DNA of 64,000 nucleotides from Streptomyces carminius (GCF_002794255.1 NZ_PGGW01000019.1:188501-252500); one strand, 5' to 3'. Counted from the first letter of the stretch, positions 43,720 through 54,121 are shown. Notes: generated by a model not told the origin, from the letters alone. Made by a program: numbers and translations.

Positions 43720-46700
43720 TCAGCCCGCCAGGCAGGACGGGCCGAGCAGCGCCTTGAGGTCACCGAAGAGCGCCGGGTCGGCGGTGACCCGGTGCCGGTC
43801 GAGCCGGAGCACGGTCGTCTTGCGGCTGCCCTGGAGCCGCACGCGCACCTCGGTCGAGCCGCGGTGGTGGGTCAGCACCTCGCCGAGCTTCTCCACCAGC
43901 GGCGGGGTGACCTTGACCGTGGGAATGGTGATGGTGACGGGCGCGTCGGAGGCGGCGTCCGACAGGTCGGGGACCATCAGCTCCATGGCGACCAGCCGGG
44001 GGATGTCCTCGCGCTTGTCCAGGCGCCCCTTGACGAAGACCACCGTGTCCTCCACGAGCTGGGTGGAGACGAGCTGGTAGGTGGCGGGAAAGAACATGCA
44101 GTCGATCGAGCCGGCCAGGTCCTCCACGGTGGCGATCGCCCAGGCGTTGCCCTGCTTGGTCATCTTCCGCTGGAGCCCGGAGATGATGCCGCCGATGGTG
44201 ACGATCGCCCCGTCGGCGAAGTCGCCGCCGGTGAGCTGGGAGATCGCGGCGTCGGTCTTGTCGGACAGCACGTGCTCCAGACCGAACAGCGGGTGGTCGG
44301 AGACGTACAGACCGAGCATCTCCCGCTCCTGGGCGAGCAGATAGCTCTTGTCCCACTCGTCGGTGGGGAACTCCACGTCCAGACCGAAACCCGGACCGCT
44401 GTCGGCGGTCTCCTCCCCCATGCCGCCGAACAGGTCGAACTGTCCCTCGGCCTCCTTGCGCTTGATCTGCACCACGTTGTCGATCATCGACTCGAAGTGG
44501 GCGGTCAGCCCCTTGCGGGTGTGGCCCAGCTCGTCGAAGGCACCGGCCTTGATCAGCGACTCGACGGTGCGCTTGTTGCACACCACGGCTTCGACCTTGT
44601 CCAGGAAGTCGGGGAAGGAGGTGTACTTTCCCTTGGCCTTCCGGCAGGCGACGATCGAGTCCACCACGTTCTGGCCGACGTTGCGCACGGCGGTGAGCCC
44701 GAAGACGATCACGTCGTCGCCGCGCGGGGTGAAGTTCGCCTCGGACTCGTTGACGTCCGGCGGGAGCACCCTGATGCCCATGCGGCGGCACTCGTTGAGG
44801 TAGACCGCCGACTTGTCCTTGTCGTCGCGGACGGAGGTCAGCAGGGCCGCCATGTACTCGGCCGGGTAGTTCGCCTTGAGGTAGGCCGTCCAGTACGACA
44901 CCAGCCCGTACGCCGAGGAGTGCGCCTTGTTGAAGGCGTATCCGGCGAAGGGGACCAGCACGTCCCACACGGCCTGGATGGCCTCGTCGGAGTACCCCTT
45001 GTCCCGGGCGCCCTTCTGGAAGTTGACGAACTCGGCGTCCAGGACCTCCTTCTTCTTCTTGCCCATCGCCCGGCGCAGCAGGTCGGCCTGTCCGAGGCTG
45101 TACCCGGCGAGCACCTGGGCGGCCTTCTGCACCTGCTCCTGGTAGACGATCAGGCCATGGGTGATGTCGAGGACCTCCCGGAGAGGCTCCTCCAGCTCCG
45201 GGTGGATCGGGGTGATCTCCTGCTGCCCGTTCTTGCGGAGCGCGTAGTTGATGTGCGAGTTCATGCCCATCGGACCGGGCCGGTACAGGGCCGAGACCGC
45301 GGAGATGTCCTCGAAGTTGTCGGGCTTCATCATGCGCAGCAGGGAGCGCATGGGGCCGCCGTCGAACTGGAAGACGCCCAGGGTGTCGCCGCGCTGGAGC
45401 AGCTCGAAGGTCTTGGGGTCGTCCAGCGAGAGGTCGAGCAGGGTGATGTCGACGCCCTTGTTCGCCTTCACCAGCTTGACGGCGTCGTCCATGATCGTGA
45501 GGTTGCGCAGGCCCAGGAAGTCCATCTTCAGCAGGCCGAGCGACTCGCAGGTCGGGTAGTCCCACTGGGTCACCACCGCCCCGTCGTTCTTGGGGCTGAA
45601 CACCGGGACGTGGTCGACCAGCCGCTCGCTCGACATGATCACGCCCGCCGCGTGCACGCCCATCTGCCGCACCAGGCCCTCGATGCCCCGGGCGGCGTCG
45701 ATCACCTTCTTCACGTCCGGTTCGTTCTCGTACATCGACCGGATCTCGCCCGCCTCGTTGTAGCGGGGGTGCTTGGGGTCGGTGATGCCGGACAGCGGGA
45801 TGCCCTTGCCCAGGACGTCGGCGGGCATCGCCTTGGTGATGCGGTCGCCCATGGCGTACGGGTAGCCCAGCACCCGGGCGGAGTCCTTGATCGCGGCCTT
45901 GGCCTTGATGGTGCCGTAGGTGCCGATCTGGGCGACCTTGTCGGCGCCGTACTTCTCGGTCACGTAGCGGATGACCTCACCGCGCCTGCGCTCGTCGAAG
46001 TCGATGTCGACATCGGGCATGGACACGCGCTCGGGGTTGAGGAACCGCTCGAAGATCAGCCCGTGCTCGATCGGGTCGAGGTCGGTGATGCCCATGGCGT
46101 ACGCCACGATCGAGCCCGCCGCGGAACCGCGGCCGGGGCCGACGGCGATGCCGTTGTTCTTGGCCCACATGATGAAGTCGGCGACCACCAGGAAGTAGCC
46201 GGGGAACCCCATCTCGACGATGACGTCCATCTCGTAGTCGGCCTGCCGCTGCCGGTCCTCGGGGACCTGTCCGGCGTACCGGCGCTCCATGCCGCGGCGG
46301 ACCTCCTCGCGGAACCAGGACTCCTCGGTGTGCCCCTCGGGGACGGGGAAGCGGGGCATCAGGTCCCGCTTCTCGAACCAGCCGGCGGTGTCGACCTGCT
46401 CGGCCACCAGGAGGGTGTTGCGGCAGCCCTCCTGCCAGGCGTCGGAGGAGTCGATGGCGTACATCTCCGCCGCGGACTTCAGGAAGTAGCCCGCGCCGTC
46501 GAACCGGAAGCGGTCGGGGTCGGAGAGGTTCTTGCCGGTCTGGATGCACAGCAGTGCGTCGTGGGCCTCGGCCTCGCCGGCGTAGGTGTAGTGGCTGTCG
46601 TTGGTGACCAGCGGCGGGATGCCCAGCTTCTTCCCGATCTCCAGGAGCCCGTCGCGGACCCGGCGCTCGATCTCGATGCCGTGGTCCATCAGTTCCAGGA

Positions 46701-47262
46701 AGTAGCGTCCCTTGCCGAAGATGTCCTGGTAGTCGGCGGCGGCCTTGAGCGCCTCGTCGAACTGGCCCAGCCGCAGCCTGGTCTGCACCTCGCCCGAGGG
46801 GCAGCCGGTGGAGGCGATCAGGCCCTCGGAGAACTCGGCGATCATCTCCCGGTCGGTGCGCGGCCACTTGACGAAGAAGCCCTCCATGTAGGCGTCGGAG
46901 GAGAGCCGGAAGAGATTGTGCAGGCCCGTCCTGTCGGCCGCCCAGATCGTCTTGTGGGTGTAACCGCCGGAGCCGGAGACGTCGTCGCGCTTCTGGTGGG
47001 GCTGGCCCCACTGGACACGGCGCTTGTACCGCCGTGACTGCGGGGCGACGTACGCCTCGATCCCGATGATCGGCGTGACGCCCGCCCTGGTGGCGTGCTG
47101 GAAGAAGTCGTAGGCCCCGTGGAGGTTGCCGTGGTCGGTCATGGCGATGTGCGTCATGCCCATCTCCTGACAGGCGTCGAACATGTCCTTCAGCCGTGCC
47201 GCACCGTCCAGCAGCGAGTACTGGGTGTGTACGTGCAGATGGGTGAACGGCTGATCGGCCAC
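43720..47262 (-). CDS. dnaE: DNA polymerase III alpha subunit
   Basis: 1180 aa replicative polymerase. PHP domain starts FTHLHVHTQYSLLDGA; the palm aspartates are in MPDVDIDFDERRR and GPGRGSAAGSIVAY; helix-hairpin-helix and OB domains follow (AIVTIGGIISGLQRK). Length and order match actinobacterial DnaE1, the main replicase. GTG start at 47262. A TAGACT -10 candidate lies 52 nt upstream (47314-47319). Confidence 0.98.
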   Translation of the reverse strand: MADQPFTHLHVHTQYSLLDGAARLKDMFDACQEMGMTHIAMTDHGNLHGAYDFFQHATRAGVTPIIGIEAYVAPQSRRYKRRVQWGQPHQKRDDVSGSGGYTHKTIWAADRTGLHNLFRLSSDAYMEGFFVKWPRTDREMIAEFSEGLIASTGCPSGEVQTRLRLGQFDEALKAAADYQDIFGKGRYFLELMDHGIEIERRVRDGLLEIGKKLGIPPLVTNDSHYTYAGEAEAHDALLCIQTGKNLSDPDRFRFDGAGYFLKSAAEMYAIDSSDAWQEGCRNTLLVAEQVDTAGWFEKRDLMPRFPVPEGHTEESWFREEVRRGMERRYAGQVPEDRQRQADYEMDVIVEMGFPGYFLVVADFIMWAKNNGIAVGPGRGSAAGSIVAYAMGITDLDPIEHGLIFERFLNPERVSMPDVDIDFDERRRGEVIRYVTEKYGADKVAQIGTYGTIKAKAAIKDSARVLGYPYAMGDRITKAMPADVLGKGIPLSGITDPKHPRYNEAGEIRSMYENEPDVKKVIDAARGIEGLVRQMGVHAAGVIMSSERLVDHVPVFSPKNDGAVVTQWDYPTCESLGLLKMDFLGLRNLTIMDDAVKLVKANKGVDITLLDLSLDDPKTFELLQRGDTLGVFQFDGGPMRSLLRMMKPDNFEDISAVSALYRPGPMGMNSHINYALRKNGQQEITPIHPELEEPLREVLDITHGLIVYQEQVQKAAQVLAGYSLGQADLLRRAMGKKKKEVLDAEFVNFQKGARDKGYSDEAIQAVWDVLVPFAGYAFNKAHSSAYGLVSYWTAYLKANYPAEYMAALLTSVRDDKDKSAVYLNECRRMGIRVLPPDVNESEANFTPRGDDVIVFGLTAVRNVGQNVVDSIVACRKAKGKYTSFPDFLDKVEAVVCNKRTVESLIKAGAFDELGHTRKGLTAHFESMIDNVVQIKRKEAEGQFDLFGGMGEETADSGPGFGLDVEFPTDEWDKSYLLAQEREMLGLYVSDHPLFGLEHVLSDKTDAAISQLTGGDFADGAIVTIGGIISGLQRKMTKQGNAWAIATVEDLAGSIDCMFFPATYQLVSTQLVEDTVVFVKGRLDKREDIPRLVAMELMVPDLSDAASDAPVTITIPTVKVTPPLVEKLGEVLTHHRGSTEVRVRLQGSRKTTVLRLDRHRVTADPALFGDLKALLGPSCLAG

Positions 47263-47313
47263 GGTGGGGGACCTCCGGTGCAGGGGCTTGCGGCAGTGCC
47301 TGGACGGCTCCGA

Positions 47314-47319
47314 AGTCTA
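47314..47319 (-). promoter_or_regulatory. Candidate -10 element of dnaE
   Basis: TAGACT on the minus strand fits TAnnnT and would give a leader of about 45 nt; no good -35 was found. Confidence 0.4.
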
Positions 47320-47466
47320 CGGCCTGGCACCGACAGGAACCCCGTGCCCCGCACGGGCGGGCGAGTGTCGTCCGGCCCTCGCGCACCGCTCCCGTCCCGG
47401 CGTCGAAAACGCAGGTCACAGCCGCTTTCCGGGGCGGCCCGGCCGACCGGGTCCCCCGGGTCACCG

Positions 47467-47501
47467 GGCACTGCCGGGGCAGTGCCGGGGCAGTGCCCCG
47501 G
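47467..47501. repeat. Overlapping palindromes between dnaE and a membrane protein gene
   Basis: GGCACTGCC-GG-GGCAGTGCC (47467-47486) overlaps CCGGGGC-AGT-GCCCCGG (47485-47501), built from a CCGGGGCAGTG unit repeated in tandem. Located in the 310-bp divergent gap 47263-47572. Confidence 0.6.
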
Positions 47502-47572
47502 TATTCCCCGGACATCGGTCGTGTTGCGATCGCCACCGGCGCCCGCCCTTTAGGCCCTTCTTAGCGGAGCAC

Positions 47573-48286
47573 ATGGCACACTCGGCTGCGATGGACACGA
47601 TGGGTTTCCCGGGCATGGGCGTACGAGGGGTGCGCGCCGCGGTCTTCACCGCGCTGTGCGTCACCCTGTCCGCGGGTGCCCACGTCCTGCTCACCGGAAA
47701 CCCCCTGCCGTTCCTGCCGCTCGCCCTGGTGACCGCGGTGGTGTTCGCCGCCGCCTTCTCGCTCGCCGGGCGGCGGGAGCGGGGGTACTGGTCGATCGCC
47801 GCGCTGCTGGTACCGCTGGAGCTGGCCGCCGACACCGTCTTCACCGCCGGCCAGGACGCCTGCTACGGGCAGGCCGGCGGTCCGGTGGCGGGTCCGCTGC
47901 GTTCACTGGGCGTGGACCTGCTGTGCGCGGGCGGCGAGTTCGGGACGCCGCTGGCGCGGATGGCCGCCTCCGGCGCTCCCCCGCTCCCCGCCCCGGCGCA
48001 CCCCGCCGCCCCCTGGCTCCTGCTGGCCGTGCACCTGGCCGTCGGGCTGACCGCCGCCGCCTGGCTGCGGCGGGGCGACGCGGCGCTCACCCGGCTGCTG
48101 TGCGCCGCCGCGGCGGCCCTCTTCCGGCCGCTGCTGCCGGCGGCCGGCGCCCGCGTGATGCCCGTGGGGCAGACCGGGCGAGGCGTGCGCCCCGCCCCCC
48201 GCTCCCGCGCCCCCCGCGCGCTTCCGTTGCTCATCCACTCCGTCGTGCGACGCGGACCTCCCTGCCCGGCGGCCACCACCGTCTGA
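47573..48286 (+). CDS. Uncharacterised polytopic membrane protein
   Basis: 237 aa, not recognised. Hydrophobic helices at about 20-40, 45-65, 70-90 and 145-165, an Ala/Pro-rich loop (about 120-145) and an Arg/Pro-rich C-terminal tail. ATG 47573 with GGAG 3 nt upstream. It is followed by a promoter-like sequence and a thioredoxin-fold gene, so the two may not be co-transcribed. Confidence 0.6.
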   Translation: MAHSAAMDTMGFPGMGVRGVRAAVFTALCVTLSAGAHVLLTGNPLPFLPLALVTAVVFAAAFSLAGRRERGYWSIAALLVPLELAADTVFTAGQDACYGQAGGPVAGPLRSLGVDLLCAGGEFGTPLARMAASGAPPLPAPAHPAAPWLLLAVHLAVGLTAAAWLRRGDAALTRLLCAAAAALFRPLLPAAGARVMPVGQTGRGVRPAPRSRAPRALPLLIHSVVRRGPPCPAATTV

Positions 48287-48290
48287 GCAC

Positions 48291-48296
48291 TACCGT
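48291..48296 (+). promoter_or_regulatory. Candidate -10 element of the thioredoxin-fold gene
   Basis: TACCGT fits TAnnnT, just after the previous stop, giving a leader of about 30 nt with GGAGAA. Confidence 0.35.
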
Positions 48297-48332
48297 CCCC
48301 ACACGTACGCAACCGACACGGAGAACCCCCCG

Positions 48333-49127
48333 ATGAGCAAGCGAAACAGCCAGGAAGCCAAGCGTGCCGCCCGCGAGCGGCTGCGGGTCGAGCGCGAGAA
48401 GCAGGCCAAGAAGGAGAAGATCCGCCGCCAGCTGATCGTCGGCGGCTCGGTGATCGCCGTCCTCGCGGTCGCGGGCGGTGTCGGTTTCGCCGTCGCCAAC
48501 ATGGAGAGCAGCAGCGGCAGCGACAAGTCCTGGTCCGCGGCCGCCGACAAGAAGCTGGTCAAGCCGGCCAACGCCACCGGGAAGAACGGCACGGTTGTCG
48601 TCCTCGGCGGCGAGGACGCCAAGACGACCATCGACGTCTACGAGGACATGCGCTGCCCGGCCTGCGCCAGCTTCGAGCAGGCGCTCGGCGAGACCCTCAA
48701 GAAGGGCGCCGAGGAGGACAAGTACAAGCTGCAGGTCCACCTCGGGGCCATCATCGACGGCAACTTCGGCGGCAACGGCTCCAAGAACGCCGCCAGCGCG
48801 CTGGGCGCCGCGCTGGACGTGAGCACCGAGGCGTTCAAGGAGTACCACGGTCTGCTGTACTCCGCCGAGCACCACCCGCCGGAGAACGAGGACAAGTTCG
48901 CCGACAACGACTATCTGCTGAAGGTCGCGGAGAACGTCGACGCGCTGAAGGGCAACAAGGAGTTCGAGACGGCCGTCGAGAAGGGCACCTACGACAAGTG
49001 GGCCCTGGAGATGATCGACAGCTTCAACAAGGCCGACATCAAGGGCACGCCCACCGTCCGGATCAACGGCAAGGACGTCGAGACCCCCAAGCTCCCCGAG
49101 GAACTCGCGAAGCTCGGCGTGAAGTAA
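48333..49127 (+). CDS. Membrane-anchored DsbA-like thioredoxin-fold protein
   Basis: 264 aa. A very basic coiled N-terminus (about 1-32), one membrane helix (33-55), then a secreted thioredoxin/DsbA domain with C108-P-A-C111 and the cis-proline loop [10 protein letters not shown]. Such proteins catalyse disulfide formation or hold partner thiols outside the membrane. No VKOR or DsbB partner gene is adjacent, although the preceding membrane protein could be tested for this. GGAGAA lies 8 nt before the ATG. Confidence 0.9.
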   Translation: MSKRNSQEAKRAARERLRVEREKQAKKEKIRRQLIVGGSVIAVLAVAGGVGFAVANMESSSGSDKSWSAAADKKLVKPANATGKNGTVVVLGGEDAKTTIDVYEDMRCPACASFEQALGETLKKGAEEDKYKLQVHLGAIIDGNFGGNGSKNAASALGAALDVSTEAFKEYHGLLYSAEHHPPENEDKFADNDYLLKVAENVDALKGNKEFETAVEKGTYDKWALEMIDSFNKADIKGTPTVRINGKDVETPKLPEELAKLGVK

Positions 49128-49145
49128 GCCGGCACACAGCCGCCG

Positions 49146-49166
49146 GACCGCCGCCGGACGGCGGTC
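49146..49166 (+). terminator. Hairpin after the DsbA-like gene
   Basis: An 8-bp stem GACCGCCG / CGGCGGTC with a 5-nt loop lies 18 nt past the stop; the rest of 49128-49381 is GC-rich with no gene. Confidence 0.4.
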
Positions 49167-49367
49167 GCCCCCACCCGGCCCGGTGTCCCGCCGCCCAGCG
49201 GCGCGGTCACCGGGCCGGGCCCGTCCGGTCCGCGCGGACGCTGTGCGGACACGGCGCGGACACGGCTCCGGTGCGGCTCCGCCACGAGCCGGGGAACGCC
49301 GTCCGGCAGTTGTCCGGCCGGTGGCCGAACTTCTGCCGGTCCGCTGTTCGCCGCCCCCGCCACCGCA

Positions 49368-49373
49368 TAGCAT
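49368..49373 (+). promoter_or_regulatory. -10 element of phoD (TAGCAT)
   Basis: TAGCAT ends 8 nt before the GTG start with no ribosome binding site, again suggesting a leaderless mRNA. No PHO box was recognised upstream. Confidence 0.45.
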
Positions 49374-49381
49374 CGGCCGCC

Positions 49382-51091
49382 GTGACCGACACTCACGCCC
49401 CTCGCGCTTCTTCAGCCTCCTTTGCCCCTTCCCCTTCCTCCGGCTCGTCCCCCACCCGCCGCACGGTCGTCACGGCCGGCGCCGCGACCGCCGCGCTGCT
49501 GCCGCTGGCCGCCGGACGGGCCCGGGCGGCCGACGTGCCCGGCGCGCCCGGTGACGGGCCGGTCTTCGCACACGGCGTCGCCTCCGGGGATCCCCTGCCC
49601 GACGGTGTCCTGCTGTGGACCCGGGTCACCCCCTCCGCCGACGCGGTGCCCGGCTCCGGCCGGGGGGAGGCCGTGGAGGTCTCCTGGGAGATCGCCGAGG
49701 ACCGCGGCTTCTCCTCCGTCGTCGCCTCCGGCCGCGTCACCGCGACGGCCGCCTCCGACCACACGGTCAGGGCCGACGTCCGCGGGCTGCGTCCGGCCAC
49801 CGCGTACCACTACCGCTTCACCGCCGCCGGCGTCCGCTCCCCCGCCGGCCGTACCCGCACCGCGCCCGCCGACGGCACCACGGCGGACCGCCTCCGCTTC
49901 GGGGTGGCCTCCTGCGCCCACTACGAGAGCGGATTCTTCGCCGCGTACCGCCACCTCGCCGCCCGGACCGACCTCGACGCCGTCCTCCACCTCGGCGACT
50001 ACGTCTACGAGTACGGCCGGGAGGAGTTCCCGCTGGGGAACGGTTCCGTCCGGGCGGTGGAGCCCGCCCACGAGACCGTCACCCTGGCCGACTACCGGCA
50101 GCGCCACGCCCACTACAAGACCGACCCCGACCTGCGGGCCCTGCACGCCGCCCATCCGGTGATCGCGGTCTGGGACGACCACGAGACCGCCAACGACGCC
50201 TGGTCCGGCGGCGCCGAGAACCACACCCCCGGCACCGAGGGCGACTGGGCGGCGCGCGCCCGGGCGGCCCGGCAGGCGTACTTCGAGTGGATGCCGGTCC
50301 GCCCCGCCACCGAGGGCACCGTCCACCGGCGGCTGCGCTTCGGCGATCTCGCCGACCTCCACCTGCTGGACCTGCGCTCCTTCCGGGACAAGCAGGCGGG
50401 CGCCGGCAGCGGTGAGGTGGACGACCCCGGCCGCACCATCACCGGCCGCGCCCAGCTGGACTGGCTGAAGTCCTCGCTGACGGCATCCGCGGCCGCCGGG
50501 ATCCGGTGGCATCTGGTGGGCACCTCGGTGATGGTCTCGCCGGTCGCCTTCGGCTCCGTGCCGGCGTACCTGCTGGGACCGCTGGCCGGGCTGCTCGGTG
50601 TCCCCCGGGAGGGTCTGGCGGTCAACACCGACCAGTGGGACGGCTACACCGACGACCGCCGCGAGCTGCTGACCCATCTGCGCGAGGGCCGTATCGGCAA
50701 CACCGTCTTCCTCACCGGCGACATCCACATGGCCTGGGCCAACGAGGTGCCGGTGCGGGCCGCCACCTACCCGCTGGAGCCGCCGGTCGCCACGGAGTTC
50801 GTGGTCACCTCCGTCACCTCGGACAACCTCGACGACGCGCTCGGGGTCCCGCCGCACACCGTCTCGACTGTCGCCGAGGCCGCCGTTCGGGCCGCCAACC
50901 GCCACACCCGGTGGGTGGACATGGACTCGCACGGTTACGGCGTCCTCGACGTGACCCGCGAGCGGGCGCAGATGGACTACTTCGCGCTGGCCGACCGGAC
51001 CGACCCGGCCTCCGCCGTCCGGTACCTGCGCTCCTACCGCACCCCCTCGGGCACCCAGCGCGTGGAGCGGGCGGCGGAGGAGGTGCGCTGA
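49382..51091 (+). CDS. phoD: Tat-exported alkaline phosphatase, PhoD family
   Basis: 569 aa. A Tat signal peptide (RR at 26-27 in [10 protein letters not shown], hydrophobic core, ARA cleavage near 50) is followed by an Ig-like domain and the PhoD metallophosphatase domain with [30 protein letters not shown], and GDIHMAW, the Fe3+/Ca2+ ligands. Hydrolyses extracellular phosphate mono- and diesters. Monocistronic. Confidence 0.95.
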   Translation: MTDTHAPRASSASFAPSPSSGSSPTRRTVVTAGAATAALLPLAAGRARAADVPGAPGDGPVFAHGVASGDPLPDGVLLWTRVTPSADAVPGSGRGEAVEVSWEIAEDRGFSSVVASGRVTATAASDHTVRADVRGLRPATAYHYRFTAAGVRSPAGRTRTAPADGTTADRLRFGVASCAHYESGFFAAYRHLAARTDLDAVLHLGDYVYEYGREEFPLGNGSVRAVEPAHETVTLADYRQRHAHYKTDPDLRALHAAHPVIAVWDDHETANDAWSGGAENHTPGTEGDWAARARAARQAYFEWMPVRPATEGTVHRRLRFGDLADLHLLDLRSFRDKQAGAGSGEVDDPGRTITGRAQLDWLKSSLTASAAAGIRWHLVGTSVMVSPVAFGSVPAYLLGPLAGLLGVPREGLAVNTDQWDGYTDDRRELLTHLREGRIGNTVFLTGDIHMAWANEVPVRAATYPLEPPVATEFVVTSVTSDNLDDALGVPPHTVSTVAEAAVRAANRHTRWVDMDSHGYGVLDVTRERAQMDYFALADRTDPASAVRYLRSYRTPSGTQRVERAAEEVR

Positions 51092-51093
51092 CC

Positions 51094-51115
51094 CCGTGCC
51101 GGGGCGGGGGCACGG
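51094..51115. terminator. Short bidirectional hairpin after phoD
   Basis: A 7-bp stem CCGTGCC / GGCACGG around an 8-nt G-rich loop lies between convergent genes. Confidence 0.35.
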
Positions 51116-51160
51116 CGGACACGGCCGCACGGCCCGCGGTTCCCCCGTCCCGCGGGCTCC

Positions 51161-51763
51161 TCAGCCGTCCGCCGGGTCCGGCAGGCCGGCCAGGAAGTCC
51201 AGCGCGACGCGCCAGGTCCGCTCGGCCGCCTCCTTGTCGTGGTCGGGCAGCCCGGGGTCGGTGTACAGGTGCCCGGCCCCGGGGTAGCGGTGGACCTCGA
51301 CCTCCGCGCCCGCCCGCCGCATCCGCAGGTACCAGGCGTTCAGCCAGTCGTGCGGCTCGAAGGGGTCGGGGTCGGCGACATGGAGCTGTACGGGCAGCTC
51401 GTCGGCGGCCGCGTCCTCGGGGACGTCGGAGGTGCCGTGGAGGAGCAGCAGCCCGCGTGCCCTGTCGTCGGCGAGCGCCAGGTTCTGGGCGATCGCCCCG
51501 CCCATGGAGAACCCGGCGTAGACCACTCCCCGTCCGGAGAGCGGCGCGGCGGCGGTCACGGCCCGCCGCAGCAGCTCGTCGCGGCCGATCTCCTCCCTGA
51601 CCCGCATGCTCTCCTCGACCGTGTCGAGCTGTCGCGGCGGGTTGTGACCGCCGTACAGGTCCGGGGTGTGCACCTCGTGCCCGGCCTCCCGCAGCAGCCC
51701 GGCCGCGGCCTGCACGGCGGGGCGCGGCCCGAAGGCGGAGTGGAACATCACAATGACGGCCAA
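51161..51763 (-). CDS. Dienelactone-hydrolase-family protein
   Basis: 200 aa alpha/beta hydrolase. Nucleophile elbow GFSMGG (Ser rather than the Cys of classic DLH), acidic residue in VADPDPFEPHD and catalytic His in GAGHLYTD. TTG 51763 has GAAGGAAG 7 nt upstream and gives MAVIVMFHSAFG; the GTG at 51787 lacks a ribosome binding site. Substrate unknown. Divergent from the MscS gene. Confidence 0.85.
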   Translation of the reverse strand: MAVIVMFHSAFGPRPAVQAAAGLLREAGHEVHTPDLYGGHNPPRQLDTVEESMRVREEIGRDELLRRAVTAAAPLSGRGVVYAGFSMGGAIAQNLALADDRARGLLLLHGTSDVPEDAAADELPVQLHVADPDPFEPHDWLNAWYLRMRRAGAEVEVHRYPGAGHLYTDPGLPDHDKEAAERTWRVALDFLAGLPDPADG

Positions 51764-51845
51764 GGTGTCACTTCCTTCGCTGGTCACAGCCGTGGCCCGG
51801 ACCCGGGTGCCGGGCCCGGGGCGGGAACGACCCCATGGTGCCAGG

Positions 51846-51851
51846 TACGGT
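51846..51851 (+). promoter_or_regulatory. Candidate -10 element of the MscS gene
   Basis: TACGGT would place transcription start about 45 nt before the ATG, with GAGGAG in the leader. Confidence 0.4.
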
Positions 51852-51903
51852 CGGGGGAGCCCTTCTTCCGTTCCCAGGAGTTCCCCCGAGGAGTCACCCG
51901 ACC

Positions 51904-53076
51904 ATGGAGAACGTGCTGCGGCCGCTGATCGTCTTCGGCGGCGCCATCGCGCTGGCCCTCGTCGTCGGATGGGTCGTGGACCGCGCGCTGCGGCGCCTGG
52001 ACGCCCGGCACCCGGAGACCCCGATGTGGGGCCTGCTGCGCAGCGGCCGGTGGCCGCTCCAGGCCGTGGTCTTCGTCGGCCTGCTCAACGGCTTCTCCGA
52101 GCAGACGCAGCTGGGCAGGGACCACCAGAAGACCGTCGACCTGTGGCTCAACCTGATCCTGATCGGGGCCACCGCCTGGTTGGTGCTGCGGATCGTCACC
52201 GCGGTGGTGGAGACGGCCTACTCCCGCTACGCCGGGATCGCCCACGACGCGGCGCGGGTGCGGCGGGTGCGCACCCAGCTGACCCTGATCAGGCGGATGG
52301 CGACGGCGGTGGTCACGGTGATCGCCGGTGCGGCGATGCTGCTGCAGTTCCCCGCGCTGGAGAAGCTGGGCGCCTCCATGCTGGCCTCGGCCGGTGTGCT
52401 GGGCATCGTCGTCGGTATCGCCGCCCAGTCCACCCTGGGCAATCTCTTCGCCGGGCTGCAGATCGCCTTCGGCGACATGGTCCGCATCGGCGACACGGTG
52501 ATCGTGGACGGCGAGTGGGGCACGGTCGAGGAGATCACCATCTCGTACCTCGTCGTGCGCACCTGGGACGAGCGCCGGATCACCATGCCGGTGTCGTACT
52601 TCACCAACAAGCCGTTCGAGAACTGGTCCCGCGGCGGCGCGCAGATGACCGGCACGGTCTACCTCCACCTCGATCACTCCGCCCCGATCGCCGAGATCCG
52701 CGCGAAGACGGAGGAGCTCGTGCGGGCCAGTGACGTGTGGGACGGCCGCAACTGGAGCCTGGTGGTCTACGACACCACCCCCACCACGATCGTGGTCCGC
52801 GCGGTGATGACGGCGCGCAACGCCGACGACATCTGGACACTGCGGTGCGAGGTCCGCGAGGGGCTCGTCACCTGGCTCCACCGGGAGCACCCCTACGCCC
52901 TTCCCCGCGTCACGACCGCGCCCGCGGCGCCGGAACCGGGCCGGGACGGCGGGGCGGCGGCCGGCCGGACGCCGGAGGAGGCCGCGGAGCGGCCCGGGAC
53001 CGACGGCACCGGGGGGACGGCCGGGAAGGACGGGACGGGCCGGGCGAACGTCCCCGGTGCCCGCAGGGCGACCTGA
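51904..53076 (+). CDS. mscS: MscS-family mechanosensitive ion channel
   Basis: 390 aa. Three to four helices (about 5-25, 45-60, 80-100, 125-145), the pore helix with small residues SMLASAGVLGIVVGIAAQSTLGNLFAGLQIAF, then the MscS beta domain (FGDMVRIGDTVIVDGEWGTVEEIT-WDERRITMPVSYFTNKPFENWS). A charged, Gly/Thr-rich C-terminal tail (about 335-390) is extra. Releases solutes on osmotic downshift. Confidence 0.95.
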   Translation: MENVLRPLIVFGGAIALALVVGWVVDRALRRLDARHPETPMWGLLRSGRWPLQAVVFVGLLNGFSEQTQLGRDHQKTVDLWLNLILIGATAWLVLRIVTAVVETAYSRYAGIAHDAARVRRVRTQLTLIRRMATAVVTVIAGAAMLLQFPALEKLGASMLASAGVLGIVVGIAAQSTLGNLFAGLQIAFGDMVRIGDTVIVDGEWGTVEEITISYLVVRTWDERRITMPVSYFTNKPFENWSRGGAQMTGTVYLHLDHSAPIAEIRAKTEELVRASDVWDGRNWSLVVYDTTPTTIVVRAVMTARNADDIWTLRCEVREGLVTWLHREHPYALPRVTTAPAAPEPGRDGGAAAGRTPEEAAERPGTDGTGGTAGKDGTGRANVPGARRAT

Positions 53077-53140
53077 GCGGGGCCCGTGCCGTGGCCGCCG
53101 GGTGGCCGGGGCCGTGCCCGGCCACGGCACGGGCCCCGCT
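53076..53140. terminator. 22-bp perfect bidirectional terminator between mscS and rluD
   Basis: Arms 53076-53097 and 53119-53140 pair perfectly, with a 21-nt loop; the left arm begins at the last base of the mscS stop codon. Confidence 0.85.
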
Positions 53141-53155
53141 CCCGCGTCAGCCCCG

Positions 53156-54097
53156 CTACGCGCTCTCGGCCCGGATCCGGTCCAGGGCCGTGCGCAGGTC
53201 GTCCGGGTAGTCGCTGGTGAACTCCACCCGGCGGCCGTCCGCCGGGTGCTCGAAGCCGAGCCGGACCGCGTGCAGCCACTGCCGGGTCAGGCCGAGCCGC
53301 TTCGCCATCGTCGGGTCGGCGCCGTAGGTGGTGTCGCCGACGCAGGGATGCCGGTGGGCGGCCATGTGGACGCGGATCTGGTGGGTGCGGCCGGTCTCCA
53401 GTTTGATGTCGAGCAGGCTGGCGGCCCGGAACGCCTCGACCAGGTCGTAGTGGGTGACCGACGGCTTGCCGTCGGCGGTGACGGCCCACTTGTAGTCGTG
53501 GACGGGATGCCGGCCGATGGGGGCGTCGATCGTGCCGCTCAGCGGGTCGGGGTGGCCCTGGACGAGCGCGTGGTAGCGCTTGTCCACCGTGCGCTCCCGG
53601 AACTGCTGCTTGAGCAGGGTGTAGGCGCGCTCGGACTTGGCGACCGCCATCAGCCCGGAGGTGCCCACGTCCAGCCGGTGCACGATGCCCTGCCGCTCCG
53701 CGGCGCCCGAGGTGGAGACGCGGAAGCCCGCCGCGGCGAGTCCGCCGATCACGGTGGGACCGCTCCAGCCGGGGCTGGGGTGGGCGGCCACCCCGACCGG
53801 TTTGTCGACCACCACCAGGTCGGCGTCGTCGTGCACGATCCGCATGCCCGCCACGGGCTCGGCCACGACCCGCACCGGCACGGGCGGCGCGGGCATCTCG
53901 ACCTCGATCCAGGCTCCGCCGCGCACCCGCTCCGACTTCCCGGCCTCCGCTCCGTCGAGCCGGACCTTCCCCGCGGCGGCCAGTTCGGCGGCCTTGGTGC
54001 GGGAGAAGCCGAACATCCTGGCCAGGGCGGCGTCGACGCGCTCGCCCTCCAGGCCGTCGGGTACGGGCAGGGTGCGGATCTCGGGAAGCAGGTTCAC
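53156..54097 (-). CDS. rluD: Pseudouridine synthase, RluA/RluD family
   Basis: 313 aa. N-terminal S4 RNA-binding domain ([30 protein letters not shown]), then catalytic D143 in [14 protein letters not shown] and [14 protein letters not shown]. Modifies uridines in 23S rRNA. GTG at 54097 has no Shine-Dalgarno sequence; CATACT (54105-54110, minus strand) ends 7 nt before it, so a separate, leaderless transcript is likely despite lspA being just upstream. Confidence 0.93.
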   Translation of the reverse strand: MNLLPEIRTLPVPDGLEGERVDAALARMFGFSRTKAAELAAAGKVRLDGAEAGKSERVRGGAWIEVEMPAPPVPVRVVAEPVAGMRIVHDDADLVVVDKPVGVAAHPSPGWSGPTVIGGLAAAGFRVSTSGAAERQGIVHRLDVGTSGLMAVAKSERAYTLLKQQFRERTVDKRYHALVQGHPDPLSGTIDAPIGRHPVHDYKWAVTADGKPSVTHYDLVEAFRAASLLDIKLETGRTHQIRVHMAAHRHPCVGDTTYGADPTMAKRLGLTRQWLHAVRLGFEHPADGRRVEFTSDYPDDLRTALDRIRAESA

Positions 54098-54121
54098 CCG
54101 GTCGAGTATGCCGGAAGTGCG

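Noticed and set aside
43036..47037. Plus-strand open frame of over 1300 codons antisense to dnaE
   Set aside because: Same compositional artefact; dnaE is intact and recognisable on the minus strand.
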